From Corynebacterium kutscheri (lineage in GTDB: Bacteria > Actinomycetota > Actinomycetes > Mycobacteriales > Mycobacteriaceae): DNA of 64,000 nt. Within the stretch, counting starts at the first letter, position 1. The number at the start of each line of letters is the position of its first letter. Position numbers and translations under genes: made by a program. The DNA is taken from NCBI RefSeq assembly GCF_000980835.1, contig NZ_CP011312.1:496001-560000 (forward strand), given 5' to 3'. The notes under the pieces are model-generated. The model had not been told where the DNA came from and searched no databases. It worked only from the letters and a program-made list of their open reading frames with translations. This document shows, one piece after another, positions 19,095 to 29,374 of the stretch.

Positions 19095-21638
19095 GTGTTT
19101 GGACTTTCCAAGATGCTCCGTATGGGTGAGGGGCGCGCAGTCAAGCGACTGAAGAAGATCGCAGAAGACGTCATTGCTCTTGAGCCGGAGTACTCAGATC
19201 TCACCGATGACGAGCTCAAGGCAAAGACTGAAGAGTTTAAAAAACGTCTCGACGAGGGAGAAACGGTTGATGACCTTGTCTTAGAGGCTTTTGCCGTGGC
19301 TCGTGAAGCATCCTGGCGGGTGCTTGGTCAAAAGCACTACTTGGTTCAGGTTATGGGTGGTGCCGCACTACACTTTGGTAACGTCGCTGAGATGCGTACC
19401 GGTGAAGGTAAGACTCTTACCTGTGTATTGCCTGCTTATCTCAATGCGCTTGAGGGCAAGGGCGTGCACGTAGTTACGGTTAATGATTATTTGGCGAAAC
19501 GTGACGCTGAGTGGATGGGGCGCGTACACCGCTTCTTGGGCTTAGAAGTTGGTGTGATTCTTTCGGATATGCAGCCTGAAGAGCGTCGTAAAGCGTATGG
19601 TGCCGATATTACTTATGGCACCAACAATGAACTTGGCTTTGATTATTTGCGCGATAACATGGTGCGCACCCTTAATGATCTAGTCCAGCGCGGACACCAC
19701 TACGCCATTGTCGATGAGGTGGACTCCATTCTTATCGACGAAGCTCGTACGCCACTGATTATTTCCGGACCAGTTGATGGATCTAGCCAGTGGTATTCCG
19801 TTTTTGCTCAGCTAGCGCCTCGGATGCGCCGCGATGAGCACTATGAAGTTGATGAGCGCAAGCGCACCATCGGTATTAAAGAAGATGGTGTGAGCTATGT
19901 TGAAGATCAGCTAGGCATTGATAATCTTTATGCCCCAGAACACTCTCAATTGGTGAGCTACCTTAATAATGCCATTAAGGCGAAAGAGTTATTCACCCGC
20001 GATAAGGACTACATTGTGCGCAATGGAGAAGTGCTTATTGTTGATGATTTTACTGGTCGTGTGCTGGCAGGCCGTCGGTATAACGAGGGTATGCACCAAG
20101 CAATTGAGGCAAAAGAAAACGTCGAGATTAAAAATGAGAATCAGACACTTGCCACAATTACTTTGCAGAACTACTTCCGTTTGTACACCAAACTTGCTGG
20201 TATGACCGGTACCGCTGAGACTGAGGCTGCTGAGCTACACCAGATCTATAAACTCAACGTGATTCCGATTCCTACCAACCGAGATCCACGTCGTGAAGAT
20301 CTCACCGACCTGATCTACAAAACACAGGAAGCTAAGTTCGCCGCGGTAGTTGATGATATTGCTGAGCGAGTAGAAAAAGGCCAGCCAGTTTTGGTGGGTA
20401 CCACCTCAGTGGAGCGCTCTGAGTATCTTTCTAAGCTGCTCCAACGTCGCGGTATTAAACACAATGTGCTTAACGCTAAATTCCATGAGCAAGAAGCTCA
20501 GATCGTGGCTAAGGCTGGTTTACCAAGTGCGGTAACCGTGGCTACCAATATGGCTGGTCGTGGTACCGATATTGTGTTGGGTGGCAACCCCGATATCATT
20601 GCCGATATTAACCTGCGTGAGCGTGGCTTGGATCCAGTTGGTACCCCAGAAGAATATGAGGCTGCCTGGGATGAAGAGTTAGCTAAGGTAAAAGCCAAGA
20701 GCGAACTTCTTGCCGATGAGGTACGTGAGGCCGGCGGTCTTTATGTGCTTGGTACCGAGCGTCATGAATCACGTCGTATCGATAACCAGTTGCGTGGTCG
20801 ATCTGGCCGTCAAGGTGATCCAGGGTCTACTCGTTTCTACTTGTCTATGCGTGATGATCTTATGGTTCGTTTCGTTGGTCAGTCTATGGAAAATATGATG
20901 AACCGGCTTAACGTGCCCGATGACGTTCCGATCGAGGCCAAGATGGTGACCAACTCGATCAAGAATGCCCAAGCTGGTGTGGAAACCCAGAACTTTGAGA
21001 TGCGTAAAAATGTGCTCAAATATGATGAGGTTATGAATGAGCAGCGTAAGGTCATTTATTCCGAGCGCCGGGCAATTCTTGATGCCGCCGATATTCAAGC
21101 TAATGTGCAGTCGATGATTGACGAGACTATCGAAGCCTATGTTGATGGTGCTACTGCCAATGGCTATGTCGAGGATTGGGATCTAGATTCTTTGTGGAAC
21201 GCACTAGAGTCTCTCTACGGACCTTCTTTTGGCTACCAGGAGCTTATCGACGGTACCGAATACAGTGCCGCAGGTGAGTTGAGTGCGCAAGATCTGCGTA
21301 AAGCATTGCTTGCTGATGCTCATGCACAATACGAAGAGTTAGAAACTAGTGTTGCTGCTATTGGTGGTGAACAGCAGATGCGCAATATCGAGCGCATGGT
21401 TATTTTGCCTATTATTGATACTAAATGGCGCGAGCATCTTTATGAGATGGATTATCTCAAAGAAGGTATTGGCTTGCGGGCTATGGCGCAGCGCGACCCA
21501 TTGGTGGAGTATCAAAAAGAAGGCGGCGACATGTTCAACGCTATGAAGGACGGAATCAAAGAAGAAACCGTTCGTCAGCTTTTCTTACTGCGTAGGCAGT
21601 TCCAGCCAGTGCAAGAAGCCACGGTTATTGAGGCTTAA
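19095..21638 (+). CDS. secA: Preprotein translocase ATPase SecA (SecA1)
   Basis: Motor of the Sec pathway. 847 aa, GTG start. Walker A MRTGEGKT, Walker [17 protein letters not shown], the linker [24 protein letters not shown], and the second nucleotide domain with [10 protein letters not shown] and [13 protein letters not shown] are intact. The C-terminus ends [15 protein letters not shown] without the zinc-binding SEC-C tail, as usual for actinobacterial SecA1. Confidence 0.96.
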
Positions 21639-21653
21639 AATTTGACTACTAAG

Positions 21654-21684
21654 AACTGGTCGCAGGTTTTATCTGCGGCCAGTT
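21654..21684. terminator. secA terminator
   Basis: AACTGGTCGCAG pairs with CTGCGGCCAGTT (one G-T pair) over a 7-nt loop, 16 nt after the secA stop and overlapping the end of the convergent minus-strand gene. Confidence 0.65.
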
Positions 21685-22121
21685 TCGTTATTAGTAAGAA
21701 GAAGAAAATTTTTCATGTACCAATCACAGGTTTCGCGAGCATATAAAACACAGCTATAAGCTTTAACACCAGTAGTTTCGGCGACGGTACCAAAAGCGAT
21801 AACTCGATGACCGAGGCGCTGATAGTGTAGCGATTGGATAGATATTCGAGCTGTATTATGGCGATAGGTTTGCCTGATATGACTTAGGTGTTCGCGCACC
21901 CGTAAATCATAAATACGAAAATGCAGACTAGACATAGGTCGTAGCCCATACGCAGTATTGAGTGCGATGCTAATGAGAGTTTCTATTCGCTTATAATCTG
22001 CTTGGGTAAGGCGGGTATTTATTACTGTTGATTGAGAAGGTTTCTTTGTCTGTGGTGGTAGCTTTTTGAGCATGCTAAAACCAGGTATAGTGACAAAACC
22101 AGTGGGCTGATTAATGGCCAT
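21669..22121 (-). CDS. Rv3235-like family protein
   Basis: 150 aa from the ATG at 22121 (MAINQPTGFVTIPG); the frame is open further upstream to 22241 but that part has no family look. The domain from about residue 55 (IETLISIALNTAYGLRPMSSL ... YQRLGHRVIAFGTVAETTGVKAYSCVL) resembles the Rv3235 family found near secA1 in actinobacteria: a short alpha/beta protein of unknown function. The start is uncertain because no strong ribosome site is visible. Confidence 0.55.
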   Translation of the reverse strand: MAINQPTGFVTIPGFSMLKKLPPQTKKPSQSTVINTRLTQADYKRIETLISIALNTAYGLRPMSSLHFRIYDLRVREHLSHIRQTYRHNTARISIQSLHYQRLGHRVIAFGTVAETTGVKAYSCVLYARETCDWYMKNFLLLTNNETGRR

Positions 22122-22317
22122 AATAGTGTGGTTACTTTCTTTTTTTAACAGCGGGGGATAGTTAAGTAACCACGGTGGAAAATATATAGTTTTGGTCAAA
22201 TTTTGCGTTATAGGCGCTCTGGACAAGCGTAAATAAGGCAAAATATGAAAGAATCATCGTACAACGGGCACTTATAAGTATGCCAAAAAATAAGAATTCG
22301 TGAGGTGTTAACTAGCC

Positions 22318-22728
22318 GTGCGTGGCTTGATTGTGGATTATGTAGGCGTTCTTGATGGAACGGATGATGAACAGCGTCGATGGCGCAATCTTTTTGCCTC
22401 GGCAAGAGCAGGCGGAATTAAGACCGCGGTGCTTTCTAATGATCCAGGTGGCCCAGGAGCAGAACCGATCCGTGTGCTACAGACACAAGGAATTGTCGAT
22501 GCGGTATTGCTTTCGGGTGAAATTGGGGCGGAAAAACCAGATGTTGCGGCATTCCAAGCTGCTGCTGATGCCCTTGATATTCCCATGAATGATTGTGTGA
22601 TGGTTGACGATTCCATCCTTAATGTTCGGGCAGCTGTCGAATCTGGCTTAGTTGGTGTGTACTACCAGCAATTCGACCGTGCAGTAGTAGAAATAGCCGG
22701 CCTTTTTGGCATTAACGGGGAGTTTTAA
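22318..22728 (+). CDS. HAD-like protein with altered catalytic motif I
   Basis: 136 aa, GTG start. Motif I reads VDYVGVLD (Asp7-Tyr-Val9), so the second Asp of the usual DxD phosphatase motif is Val; motif II (VLSND), Lys motif (AEKPD) and motif IV (VMVDDS) are present. The cap domain is absent. The change argues against ordinary phosphatase chemistry. Directly upstream (5 nt) of the DUF6912 gene, so the pair is likely cotranscribed. Confidence 0.75.
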   Translation: MRGLIVDYVGVLDGTDDEQRRWRNLFASARAGGIKTAVLSNDPGGPGAEPIRVLQTQGIVDAVLLSGEIGAEKPDVAAFQAAADALDIPMNDCVMVDDSILNVRAAVESGLVGVYYQQFDRAVVEIAGLFGINGEF

Positions 22729-22733
22729 AAAGA

Positions 22734-23237
22734 ATGCGGATTTATATCCCGGCCACCTTTGACATGCTCCATGAGCTCAATGAGCGTCAAGTGATCAGCG
22801 CTCGATCGGGTTATGCTTTTGCAGTAACCCCAGCGCTGCGTGATTATTATGTTGAAGGTGACGAGGACGAAATTGCGTATTCAGCATTCGAGGATGCTGT
22901 TTTAGCATCAATTCGTTTACTCGCTATAGGCGATGAGCATTTTCCTTATCGACGCGTAGTACTTAGCGCAGATGTGCCAGATGATCAAGTCACCTTTGCT
23001 CCGGAATTAGGTGAGAGCGTGGTTATTCTGGAACCCGCACAGGTCAACTTTAGCGATGTCGCCTCAATTCATGTGGATGTAGCAGATTCGGAGGAAGCTA
23101 CGAAGTCGGCTATTGCGCTTATTGATCAAGCCGATCTTGGCGAAGAAGGCGCAGAGCTTACTGTAGGCGATGCGTTAGATAATTATCTGGCTTGGTATGA
23201 CCCTAGCGAACTTAATATATTGGTGCAGTTGATGTAG
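22734..23237 (+). CDS. DUF6912 protein (Rv3231c-like)
   Basis: 167 aa. Starts MRIYIPATFDMLHELNERQVISARSG..AFAVTPALRDYY, the conserved opening of an actinobacterial family without known function (Rv3231c group). Acidic throughout, cytosolic, no catalytic motif seen. Its coupling to the HAD protein and proximity to rsgA/aroA are conserved in the order. Confidence 0.75.
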   Translation: MRIYIPATFDMLHELNERQVISARSGYAFAVTPALRDYYVEGDEDEIAYSAFEDAVLASIRLLAIGDEHFPYRRVVLSADVPDDQVTFAPELGESVVILEPAQVNFSDVASIHVDVADSEEATKSAIALIDQADLGEEGAELTVGDALDNYLAWYDPSELNILVQLM

Positions 23238-23253
23238 CAAGCCGTGCTGCCTT

Positions 23254-24276
23254 TTATGCCCAATCAACATTGGTTCGTAGCGCTTTAAGTAGGCCGCGCA
23301 CCGCTTTGACTCGTCGCCCAGTAGCTTCGGTAGGCTCAAAACGATCAAGGGCACATTCTGGATCTGCTGGCGGGCCAAGATGTGTGCAGCCGCGTGGACA
23401 ATCTTTGCTGGCTTGTTTGAGATCCTCAAAGGCTTGTACCACTGTATCTGCATCCACATGGGCTAGCCCAAAAGAGCGAATACCTGGGGTGTCAATAATC
23501 CATCCACCCTTGGGCAGACGTAATGCTACTGCTTGGGTAGAGGTGTGTCGGCCTTTGCCCACTCCAGAAACATCGCCAGTTGCCCGGAAGGCATCAGGTA
23601 CTAGTCGATTAACTAGTGTGGATTTTCCTACCCCAGAATGACCAATTGTGGCAGTAATACGTTGATCGACTAGTTCGTGTATGGGGTCAATGGGATCATT
23701 AATGCCGCTGATAACGATTTGTACATCGAGAGCAGAAAATTCGGCGGCAAACTCAGATGGATCGGCTAGATCTGATTTGGTCAGACAAATAATCGGAGTG
23801 AGCTTGCCGACGAAAGCCGCCACTAAAGCGCGCTCAACGAAACCTGCCCGTGGAGGGGGATCGGCTACTGCACAGACAATAAGCAGTTGTTCGGCATTGG
23901 CAACTACTATGCGTTCATAAGGGTCGGTGTCATCTGCGGTACGGCGTAGCACGGAGCTACGTTCGTTGAGTTTAACTATTCGTGCCAAGCTGCCCGGTCG
24001 GCCACTGGTGTCGCCAACAATGCCTACATGATCGCCAACTTCAACCGGGGTGCGCCCCATTTCGCGGGCGCGCATACATACAATGGCTGTAGCGTGTGGG
24101 TTATCTGCATCTCGGTCGAGAATAACGCCCCATCGTCCGCGATCTTTGCTAATAACCATCCCAAATTCAGCATCATTATGGCTGGGGCGATCTTTGGTGC
24201 GTGGTCGAGATCCTTTTCTGGGACGGATTTTTACATCTGATTCGTCCCAGGAACGATGATTCGAACTGCGCGCCAT
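23254..24276 (-). CDS. rsgA: Ribosome small subunit-dependent GTPase RsgA
   Basis: Circularly permuted GTPase that checks late 30S maturation. 340 aa. OB-fold N-terminal part, G4 LTKSDL, G1 GHSGVGKSTLVNRL, G2/G3 GRHTSTQ and DTPGIRSFG, then the zinc motif CPRGCTHLGPPADPEC near the C-terminus. It begins 4 nt after aroA, so both form one minus-strand unit. Confidence 0.93.
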   Translation of the reverse strand: MARSSNHRSWDESDVKIRPRKGSRPRTKDRPSHNDAEFGMVISKDRGRWGVILDRDADNPHATAIVCMRAREMGRTPVEVGDHVGIVGDTSGRPGSLARIVKLNERSSVLRRTADDTDPYERIVVANAEQLLIVCAVADPPPRAGFVERALVAAFVGKLTPIICLTKSDLADPSEFAAEFSALDVQIVISGINDPIDPIHELVDQRITATIGHSGVGKSTLVNRLVPDAFRATGDVSGVGKGRHTSTQAVALRLPKGGWIIDTPGIRSFGLAHVDADTVVQAFEDLKQASKDCPRGCTHLGPPADPECALDRFEPTEATGRRVKAVRGLLKALRTNVDWA

Positions 24277-24280
24277 AAAA

Positions 24281-25558
24281 TTAATGTCCTTCTTTGATCA
24301 TTTGTGTCCACATTTTTTCAAAACCTGGCAGAGTCTTAGCAGTGGTAGCAATATTTTCTACCTGTATCCCAGGCACACGCAGTCCAATAATAGTGCCAGC
24401 AGTAGCCATACGGTGATCGGCATATGAACGCCAGAGTCCACCCTGAAGTGGGCGAGGAGTGATACGCAGTCCGTCGCTAAGCTCGGTGCATAAGCCACCT
24501 AGATTATTAATTTCGGCGCTGAGCGCTGCGAGCCGATCGGTTTCATGACCACGTAGATGTGCAATGCCGGATAAGGTAGTTTCGGTGGTAGCTAGGGTAG
24601 CTAGGGCAGCGACTGTGGGGGTGAGCTCACCAATTGCCGACATATCGATAGTAATTCCGCGCAGCATATTTGGCGGTGGACCAGTTACTACTAGATCATT
24701 GTTGTGGCGTTTAACCTGGCAGCCCATCTGAGTTAAAATTTCTCGGATCGCATCACCTGGTTGGGTGGTTTGTTGTGGCCAATTATTGACCCGGACGGTT
24801 CCATTGGTTACCGCAGCAGCTGCTAAAAATGGGGTGGCATTAGAAAGATCAGGTTCAATATGCCACGTGCGAGCGGTAATTTTTCCTGGTGATACTACCC
24901 ATTGATGAGGAATAGAAGTATCTACTGTGACACCGGCTTGACGAAGCATATCGATACTCATCTCAATATGAGGCATGCTGGGCAAGCTAGTTCCGCTATG
25001 GGTAATGCGCATTCCTTTTTGATAGCGGGCAGCCGCAAGAAGCAGGCCAGAGACGAATTGTGAAGAAGCAGAAGCGTCGATAGTTACCTCACCACCTACC
25101 GGGTTACCTTCACTATGGAGAGTAAAAGGTAGTGCAGTGCCGTCGACACGCACTCCTAGGGTGCGCAAACCGGTGAGGATTTGATCCATCGGTCGGGTGC
25201 GTGCCTGGGGATCACCATCGAAAAAGACACTGCCAGTGGCTAAGGCGGCTACCGGAGGAACAAAGCGCATAACCGTACCAGCAAGTCCACAATCGATTGT
25301 GCCACCGCGTAAAGGACGCGGGGTGACGGTGATTTCTTCAGCGACAGTAATGTCGACCCCAAGACAACGTAGGGCATCGATCATCAGCATAGAGTCACGT
25401 GAATCAAGTGCTCCGACAATTGTTGAGCGTCCATCTGCGATGCTGGCCAGAATAAGCGCACGGTTGGTCATTGATTTGGAACCAGGTACGGTAATCGTGG
25501 CAGTTACTGGCTGGTTGGTGGTGGGGGCTTCCCATACCGAAGAAGACATGTCATTCAT
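24281..25558 (-). CDS. aroA: 3-phosphoshikimate 1-carboxyvinyltransferase (EPSP synthase)
   Basis: Shikimate pathway step six. Motifs [45 protein letters not shown], and [11 protein letters not shown] are all intact. Start set at ATG 25558 ([12 protein letters not shown]); a TTG at 25570 and an ATG at 25549 are possible and no clear ribosome site decides. A copy of CGTCGAAAAG on the minus strand lies about 22 nt upstream. Confidence 0.93.
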   Translation of the reverse strand: MNDMSSSVWEAPTTNQPVTATITVPGSKSMTNRALILASIADGRSTIVGALDSRDSMLMIDALRCLGVDITVAEEITVTPRPLRGGTIDCGLAGTVMRFVPPVAALATGSVFFDGDPQARTRPMDQILTGLRTLGVRVDGTALPFTLHSEGNPVGGEVTIDASASSQFVSGLLLAAARYQKGMRITHSGTSLPSMPHIEMSIDMLRQAGVTVDTSIPHQWVVSPGKITARTWHIEPDLSNATPFLAAAAVTNGTVRVNNWPQQTTQPGDAIREILTQMGCQVKRHNNDLVVTGPPPNMLRGITIDMSAIGELTPTVAALATLATTETTLSGIAHLRGHETDRLAALSAEINNLGGLCTELSDGLRITPRPLQGGLWRSYADHRMATAGTIIGLRVPGIQVENIATTAKTLPGFEKMWTQMIKEGH

Positions 25559-25605
25559 AATAGAGGACAACCGGTTGTGCTTTTCGACGAATACTTTAGT
25601 GTGGT

Positions 25606-26109
25606 TTATTCCGCCAGAATGTCGGCGTAGTGTGCAGCTAGAATTTCAATGAGTGCATCAGCGCTCGCTTCGATATCAAGACCACGTTTGCCACCGGAAA
25701 AGAAAATTGTGTCCCAGAGTTGGGCAGTTTCGTCAATAACTGTAGGCAGTACTGTTTTTTGGCCTAGCGCAGAAATGCCACCGTGGACATAGCCAGAGGA
25801 TTTTTCAGCATCGTGTACTTCGGCCATCGTAGCTTTAGTGGCATGAAAACTGGCTGCGACCTTCTTTAACGATAATTTATGTGTTACTGGAAGCATGGCT
25901 ACTGCTAGTTGACGTTTCGGTCCTTTTCCAGCGCTGAGATCCACAATGAGGGTTTTAAAAATGCGTTCTGGCTCTACATTGATTGCGGCTGCGGCATGAT
26001 CGCCAAAGTGATCTGTGCCGCCGTCGAAAAGGTGGATAGAGTGCGAAATTCCAGCTTCTTCAAGAACTTTGAGGGCGGGGGTTGCAGCGTGAGATTTTTT
26101 CTTGCTCAT
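25606..26109 (-). CDS. ybaK: YbaK-type Cys-tRNA(Pro) deacylase
   Basis: Editing enzyme that hydrolyses mischarged Cys-tRNA(Pro). 167 aa. The family landmarks [45 protein letters not shown] and [16 protein letters not shown] (containing the GxxSP-like loop) are visible. Divergent from sigH: start-to-start distance 47 nt, so the promoters overlap. Confidence 0.85.
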   Translation of the reverse strand: MSKKKSHAATPALKVLEEAGISHSIHLFDGGTDHFGDHAAAAINVEPERIFKTLIVDLSAGKGPKRQLAVAMLPVTHKLSLKKVAASFHATKATMAEVHDAEKSSGYVHGGISALGQKTVLPTVIDETAQLWDTIFFSGGKRGLDIEASADALIEILAAHYADILAE

Positions 26110-26156
26110 AGTCCATTACAATAGGCGGGTATCTATAAAGGAGGCGAAACTATCAA

Positions 26157-26759
26157 GTGGCCGCAAAAACCCCACCCGCACCGGGTTCGCAGTTAGAGAA
26201 ACGCTTTGAACAAGAAGCGTTACCTTTGCTTGATCAGATTTATGGCGGCGCGCTACGGATGACTCGTAATCCTGCCGATGCTGAGGATCTGGTACAAGAA
26301 ACCTATATTAAAGCATTTCAAGCTTTTGCGAGTTTCAAAGAAGGAACGAATTTAAAAGCTTGGCTGTATCGAATTATGACGAATACGTACATCAATTCCT
26401 ACCGCAAAAAACAGCGTCAGCCGATTCAATCGAGCGCGGAAGATGTAACCGATCATCAGCTTTTAGGTGTTGCTTCTCATGATTCAGTGGGCTTGGAATC
26501 TGCTGAGGTCGCAGCGCTGAAGAATATGCCGAACCAGCGTATAGCCGATGCTATGAATGATCTTTCCGACGATTACCGCATGGTGGTTTATTACGCTGAT
26601 GTAGAAGGGCTTCCCTATAAAGAAATCGCTGAGATCATGGGTACTCCATTGGGTACCGTGATGAGTCGATTGCACCGGGGAAGAAAACAGTTACGTGAGG
26701 CGTTGAAGGACGTAGCTAGCCAACAAGGGATCGGCTTGGACGAAAAGGTGAACAGCTAA
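26157..26759 (+). CDS. sigH: ECF sigma factor SigH (SigR-type)
   Basis: Heat and disulfide-stress sigma factor. 200 aa, GTG start after AAAGGAGGCG. Region 2 ([24 protein letters not shown] ... [19 protein letters not shown]) and region 4 ([34 protein letters not shown]). Stop and rshA start overlap (TAATG), giving translational coupling with its antisigma, and a site resembling its consensus is seen before clpC in this same window. Confidence 0.93.
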   Translation: MAAKTPPAPGSQLEKRFEQEALPLLDQIYGGALRMTRNPADAEDLVQETYIKAFQAFASFKEGTNLKAWLYRIMTNTYINSYRKKQRQPIQSSAEDVTDHQLLGVASHDSVGLESAEVAALKNMPNQRIADAMNDLSDDYRMVVYYADVEGLPYKEIAEIMGTPLGTVMSRLHRGRKQLREALKDVASQQGIGLDEKVNS

Positions 26760-27022
26760 TGGCCGTTGAAAATTACGCGGAACACGATGAATGTGTTGAA
26801 CTGCGTGCCTACATGTTTGCGCTCTTGGATCAGGAACTAACTGCTGAAGATTGTGCTCGATTAAATGAACACGTAGATAATTGTCCGCATTGTCGAGAGA
26901 TGCTTGAAGCTGAAAGCGAACTGCGTGGATTATTGCGCAAATGTTGCTGTGATCCAGCGCCAGGGCGGCTGCGGGAAAGAATTACTTACTCCATTCGGAT
27001 CGAACAACAGATCATAAAGTGA
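26759..27022 (+). CDS. rshA: Zinc-binding anti-sigma factor RshA
   Basis: 87 aa ZAS-type redox-sensitive anti-sigma. HVDNCPHC provides H-X3-C-X2-C, with an upstream Cys (HDECVEL) completing the zinc ligands; oxidation releases SigH. CCCDPAP follows. No transmembrane segment, so it works in the cytosol. In C. glutamicum this gene is followed by whcE; here an HtaA-LRR gene lies downstream and no whcE is seen. Confidence 0.9.
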   Translation: MAVENYAEHDECVELRAYMFALLDQELTAEDCARLNEHVDNCPHCREMLEAESELRGLLRKCCCDPAPGRLRERITYSIRIEQQIIK

Positions 27023-27163
27023 TTAAAAAACCGGGGGGCAACAATACTAAGTTAAACATCGAAGCGTGGTTTTAATTTCGATAATAGGATAGAAAAACCA
27101 ATAAGCAAGCTTATTAGAATAATTGCATATTGTATCGCTGTGATGTTTATCAAAGCATGAGCG

Positions 27164-27215
27164 CTACGGAAAAAGGTGGAAAAATTACCCCTCTTTCCGT
27201 AGTGATTTTTTTATT
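27164..27215 (+). terminator. sigH-rshA terminator
   Basis: CTACGGAAA (27164-27172) pairs with TTTCCGTAG (27194-27202) with partial GG/CC pairing inside, followed by TGATTTTTTTATTTT. It ends the sigH-rshA unit just before the iron box. Confidence 0.75.
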
Positions 27216-27220
27216 TTAGG

Positions 27221-27239
27221 CTAGGTTTGCCTTACTTAA
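27221..27239 (+). promoter_or_regulatory. DtxR box
   Basis: CTAGGTTTGCCTTACTTAA matches the 19-bp DtxR consensus TTAGGTTAGCCTAACCTAA at 15 of 19 positions by hand alignment. It ends 21 nt before the ATG of the HtaA-LRR gene, where bound DtxR-Fe(II) would block the promoter, so the gene should be switched on in iron shortage. Confidence 0.7.
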
Positions 27240-27260
27240 AAGATGTTTTAAGGGGATTTG

Positions 27261-28938
27261 ATGAGACCACCTAAATTTCGCACTATTGCTGCGCTGACCA
27301 TTGCCTTAAGTATTTCTGTTGGTGGGCTAAATGTACCTAACGTACATGCTCAGCCGGTTGACATTATGGAAGAAAACCACAATGTTAATTATCCGATCAC
27401 GGTAACCGGGGGTACTTTGAATTGGAGTTTCCGTGAGTCATTCCGACAGTATGTTGGACTGCATCAGGAGACCCAAAAAGACGGTACCTATCGGGTGGAA
27501 AATTCTAATAATGCTATTGGTTGGCCACTGAAAAACGAGCAGAAAATTGATGCTGCTAAAACTGGAAAAATAGAGTTTAAGGGTGCAACCCACTGGACAC
27601 ACCATGGCGGAATTTTAGATATCACCATGGAAAATCCAACTCTTGATTTGGCTACAGGTGATCTGCTTATCGACGGCAAAAAACACCGGCACCATGGCTG
27701 ATGATACGCCACAAGATTTTAAGCAGACATCGGTTGTTCAATATGACGATATCAAGCTAGAAATGCGTGATGGTTTGCTTGTTGTGAGTGCTTTTAATGG
27801 AAAGCATACCGAGGGCTCACATACACTATTTGGTTTTTACCGTGGTGAAAAAGCTGATCCATTTATTGCTGTGCTGAAGGTTAAAGATTCACATGTCGAG
27901 CCAGGCGAGCCACAGTTTTGGCGCTTTTATCCCGGCAAAGTAAAAAATGATGGTCAACCGAAAAAGAAGCTGGATCATTCTCAATCTGACCCAGCGGATA
28001 TTGTTGATCCCACCTTGGCAAAGTGCATTCGTTATGAGCTAGATATGCAAGAAAGTGAAACTATTACGATTTCACATGTACAAAGCATAGGTTCTTTGAA
28101 CTGTACTGGGGCTAATCGTTCGTCGAAAGATAAAATTACCACGCTAAAGGGTATGGAACATGCTACCGGATTAGAGTTGCTTAATATTCGCGGCCATCGT
28201 ATTACTGATCTGACTCCGTTAGCTAATTCCAAGAAACTGCAGTCTATCGATGTTTCTGCTAACCGGTTAACTTCTTTGCAGGGGTTGGAGAATAAACCAC
28301 AGCTTAATAACATCCGAGCTACAACTAATAAGATTACGGATGTGTCTGCGCTATCGCAGCACAAAGAGATGGAATATCTCTACTTGGATAATAATCAACT
28401 TACTAATCTCAATGGCTTGGCCGAGAGTACTGAGGTAGAGAACCTACACCTTGCGCATAATAAATTGACCGATGTTTCTCGTCTTAAGAGCTTTTTGTGG
28501 CTGCGTGACTTGGATCTTTCGGGTAACCAATTAGAAGATGTGGCTACTTTTACTGAGCATCGAGCCCTGACAACGGTGAACCTGGAAAAAAATAAGATTA
28601 GCGAGTTCACTAAGGTTGATTGGGCTAAAAAGGGATTATTACAAACTCTATGCATTGCCGATAATCCGATTAGTGATGAGGCAGAGTTGAAAAAGTCGCT
28701 AGGAGATAAGCTGAAAGATTGCCCGGATGTAGAAGTTGAGGTTCCAGAAGAGGATCCGCCAGCTGCTGCACCTAAAGATGAGCCGAAAGCGGATCCACAG
28801 CCAAAACCGATGGGCAATTTTGCTGAGAAACTAAAGAAGTTTATTCCACTTATTCTTCCTATTGGTGCGGTATATGTTGTCCTCTTCCACCTTTTTGCGG
28901 GTGTTATTCAAGATTTTGTGCGCCGGTTTATGCCCTAA
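27261..28938 (+). pseudogene. HtaA-domain / leucine-rich-repeat surface protein, frameshifted
   Basis: One 558-aa gene split by one extra base. The first frame gives a signal peptide (cut near VHA-QPV) and the first half of an HtaA heme-binding domain (LNWSFRESFRQYVG ... GATHWTHHGGILDITMENPTLDL) and stops at 27701. The second continues from about 27690 with the other half (YDDIKLEMRDGLLVVSAFN), then 6-7 internalin-like LRRs (LENLHLAHNKLTDVS-type, about 22 aa each), a Pro/Asp/Lys linker and a C-terminal TM segment with basic end. Removing one A from A6 (27678-27683) restores one frame (GKNTGTMADD), and total length becomes divisible by three. It may be phase-variable, a true loss or a read error. 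A restart at ATG 27694 is possible. Confidence 0.8.
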
Positions 28939-29017
28939 TGCAGAAAGTTTTGTATACCTAGCAAGCTGTGAGAAAAATATCAGCAAGTTTTAATGTATAG
29001 TCGCTTATCATTGTCCT

Positions 29018-29293
29018 ATGAGCCAGATAGTTGAAATTACGGTGTCTGACCTGTGTGATTCAGGGATCAGCGCAGAAGCAATTATGTGTGGTGTATGCCG
29101 AATCTCGCGGCTGCTTGATGTTGACGCTATCTATATCCTTGCAGCGGCACAGGATCTACCAACATTGGCCGCTGCAGCCTATGAACGTTCAGATTTGCCG
29201 GCAGAGTTTCGCTTTTGTGAAGACATTTGTACGTTAGGGGCATGGCGGATAGATCTTAATACGGTTTTACGCTATACCCATTGCGGTAACTAG
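29018..29293 (+). CDS. Small Cys-containing protein of unknown function
   Basis: 91 aa, not recognised. Five cysteines, no signal peptide, hydrophobic middle (VDAIYILAAAQDLPTLAAAAYE). It follows the HtaA-LRR gene by 79 nt and is closed by its own terminator. The coding call rests on length, ATG and the downstream terminator only. Confidence 0.45.
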   Translation: MSQIVEITVSDLCDSGISAEAIMCGVCRISRLLDVDAIYILAAAQDLPTLAAAAYERSDLPAEFRFCEDICTLGAWRIDLNTVLRYTHCGN

Positions 29294-29303
29294 CAGATAT
29301 AAA

Positions 29304-29344
29304 ATAATCCCGCCTAAGCACTTACAGTGTTTAGACGGGATTAT
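29304..29344. terminator. Bidirectional terminator after 91-aa ORF
   Basis: ATAATCCCG (29304-29312) pairs with CGGGATTAT (29336-29344), with inner CTAA/TTAG and CACT/AGTG pairs. It stands between convergent ORFs. Confidence 0.75.
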
Positions 29345-29374
29345 GCTTTTATGAGGCTGGGCTAAAAAATATTG

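Noticed and set aside
27643..27693. Separate start for the LRR frame at 27643
   Set aside because: The part before 27690 is a shadow of the HtaA frame; the two frames join as one gene if one A is removed.
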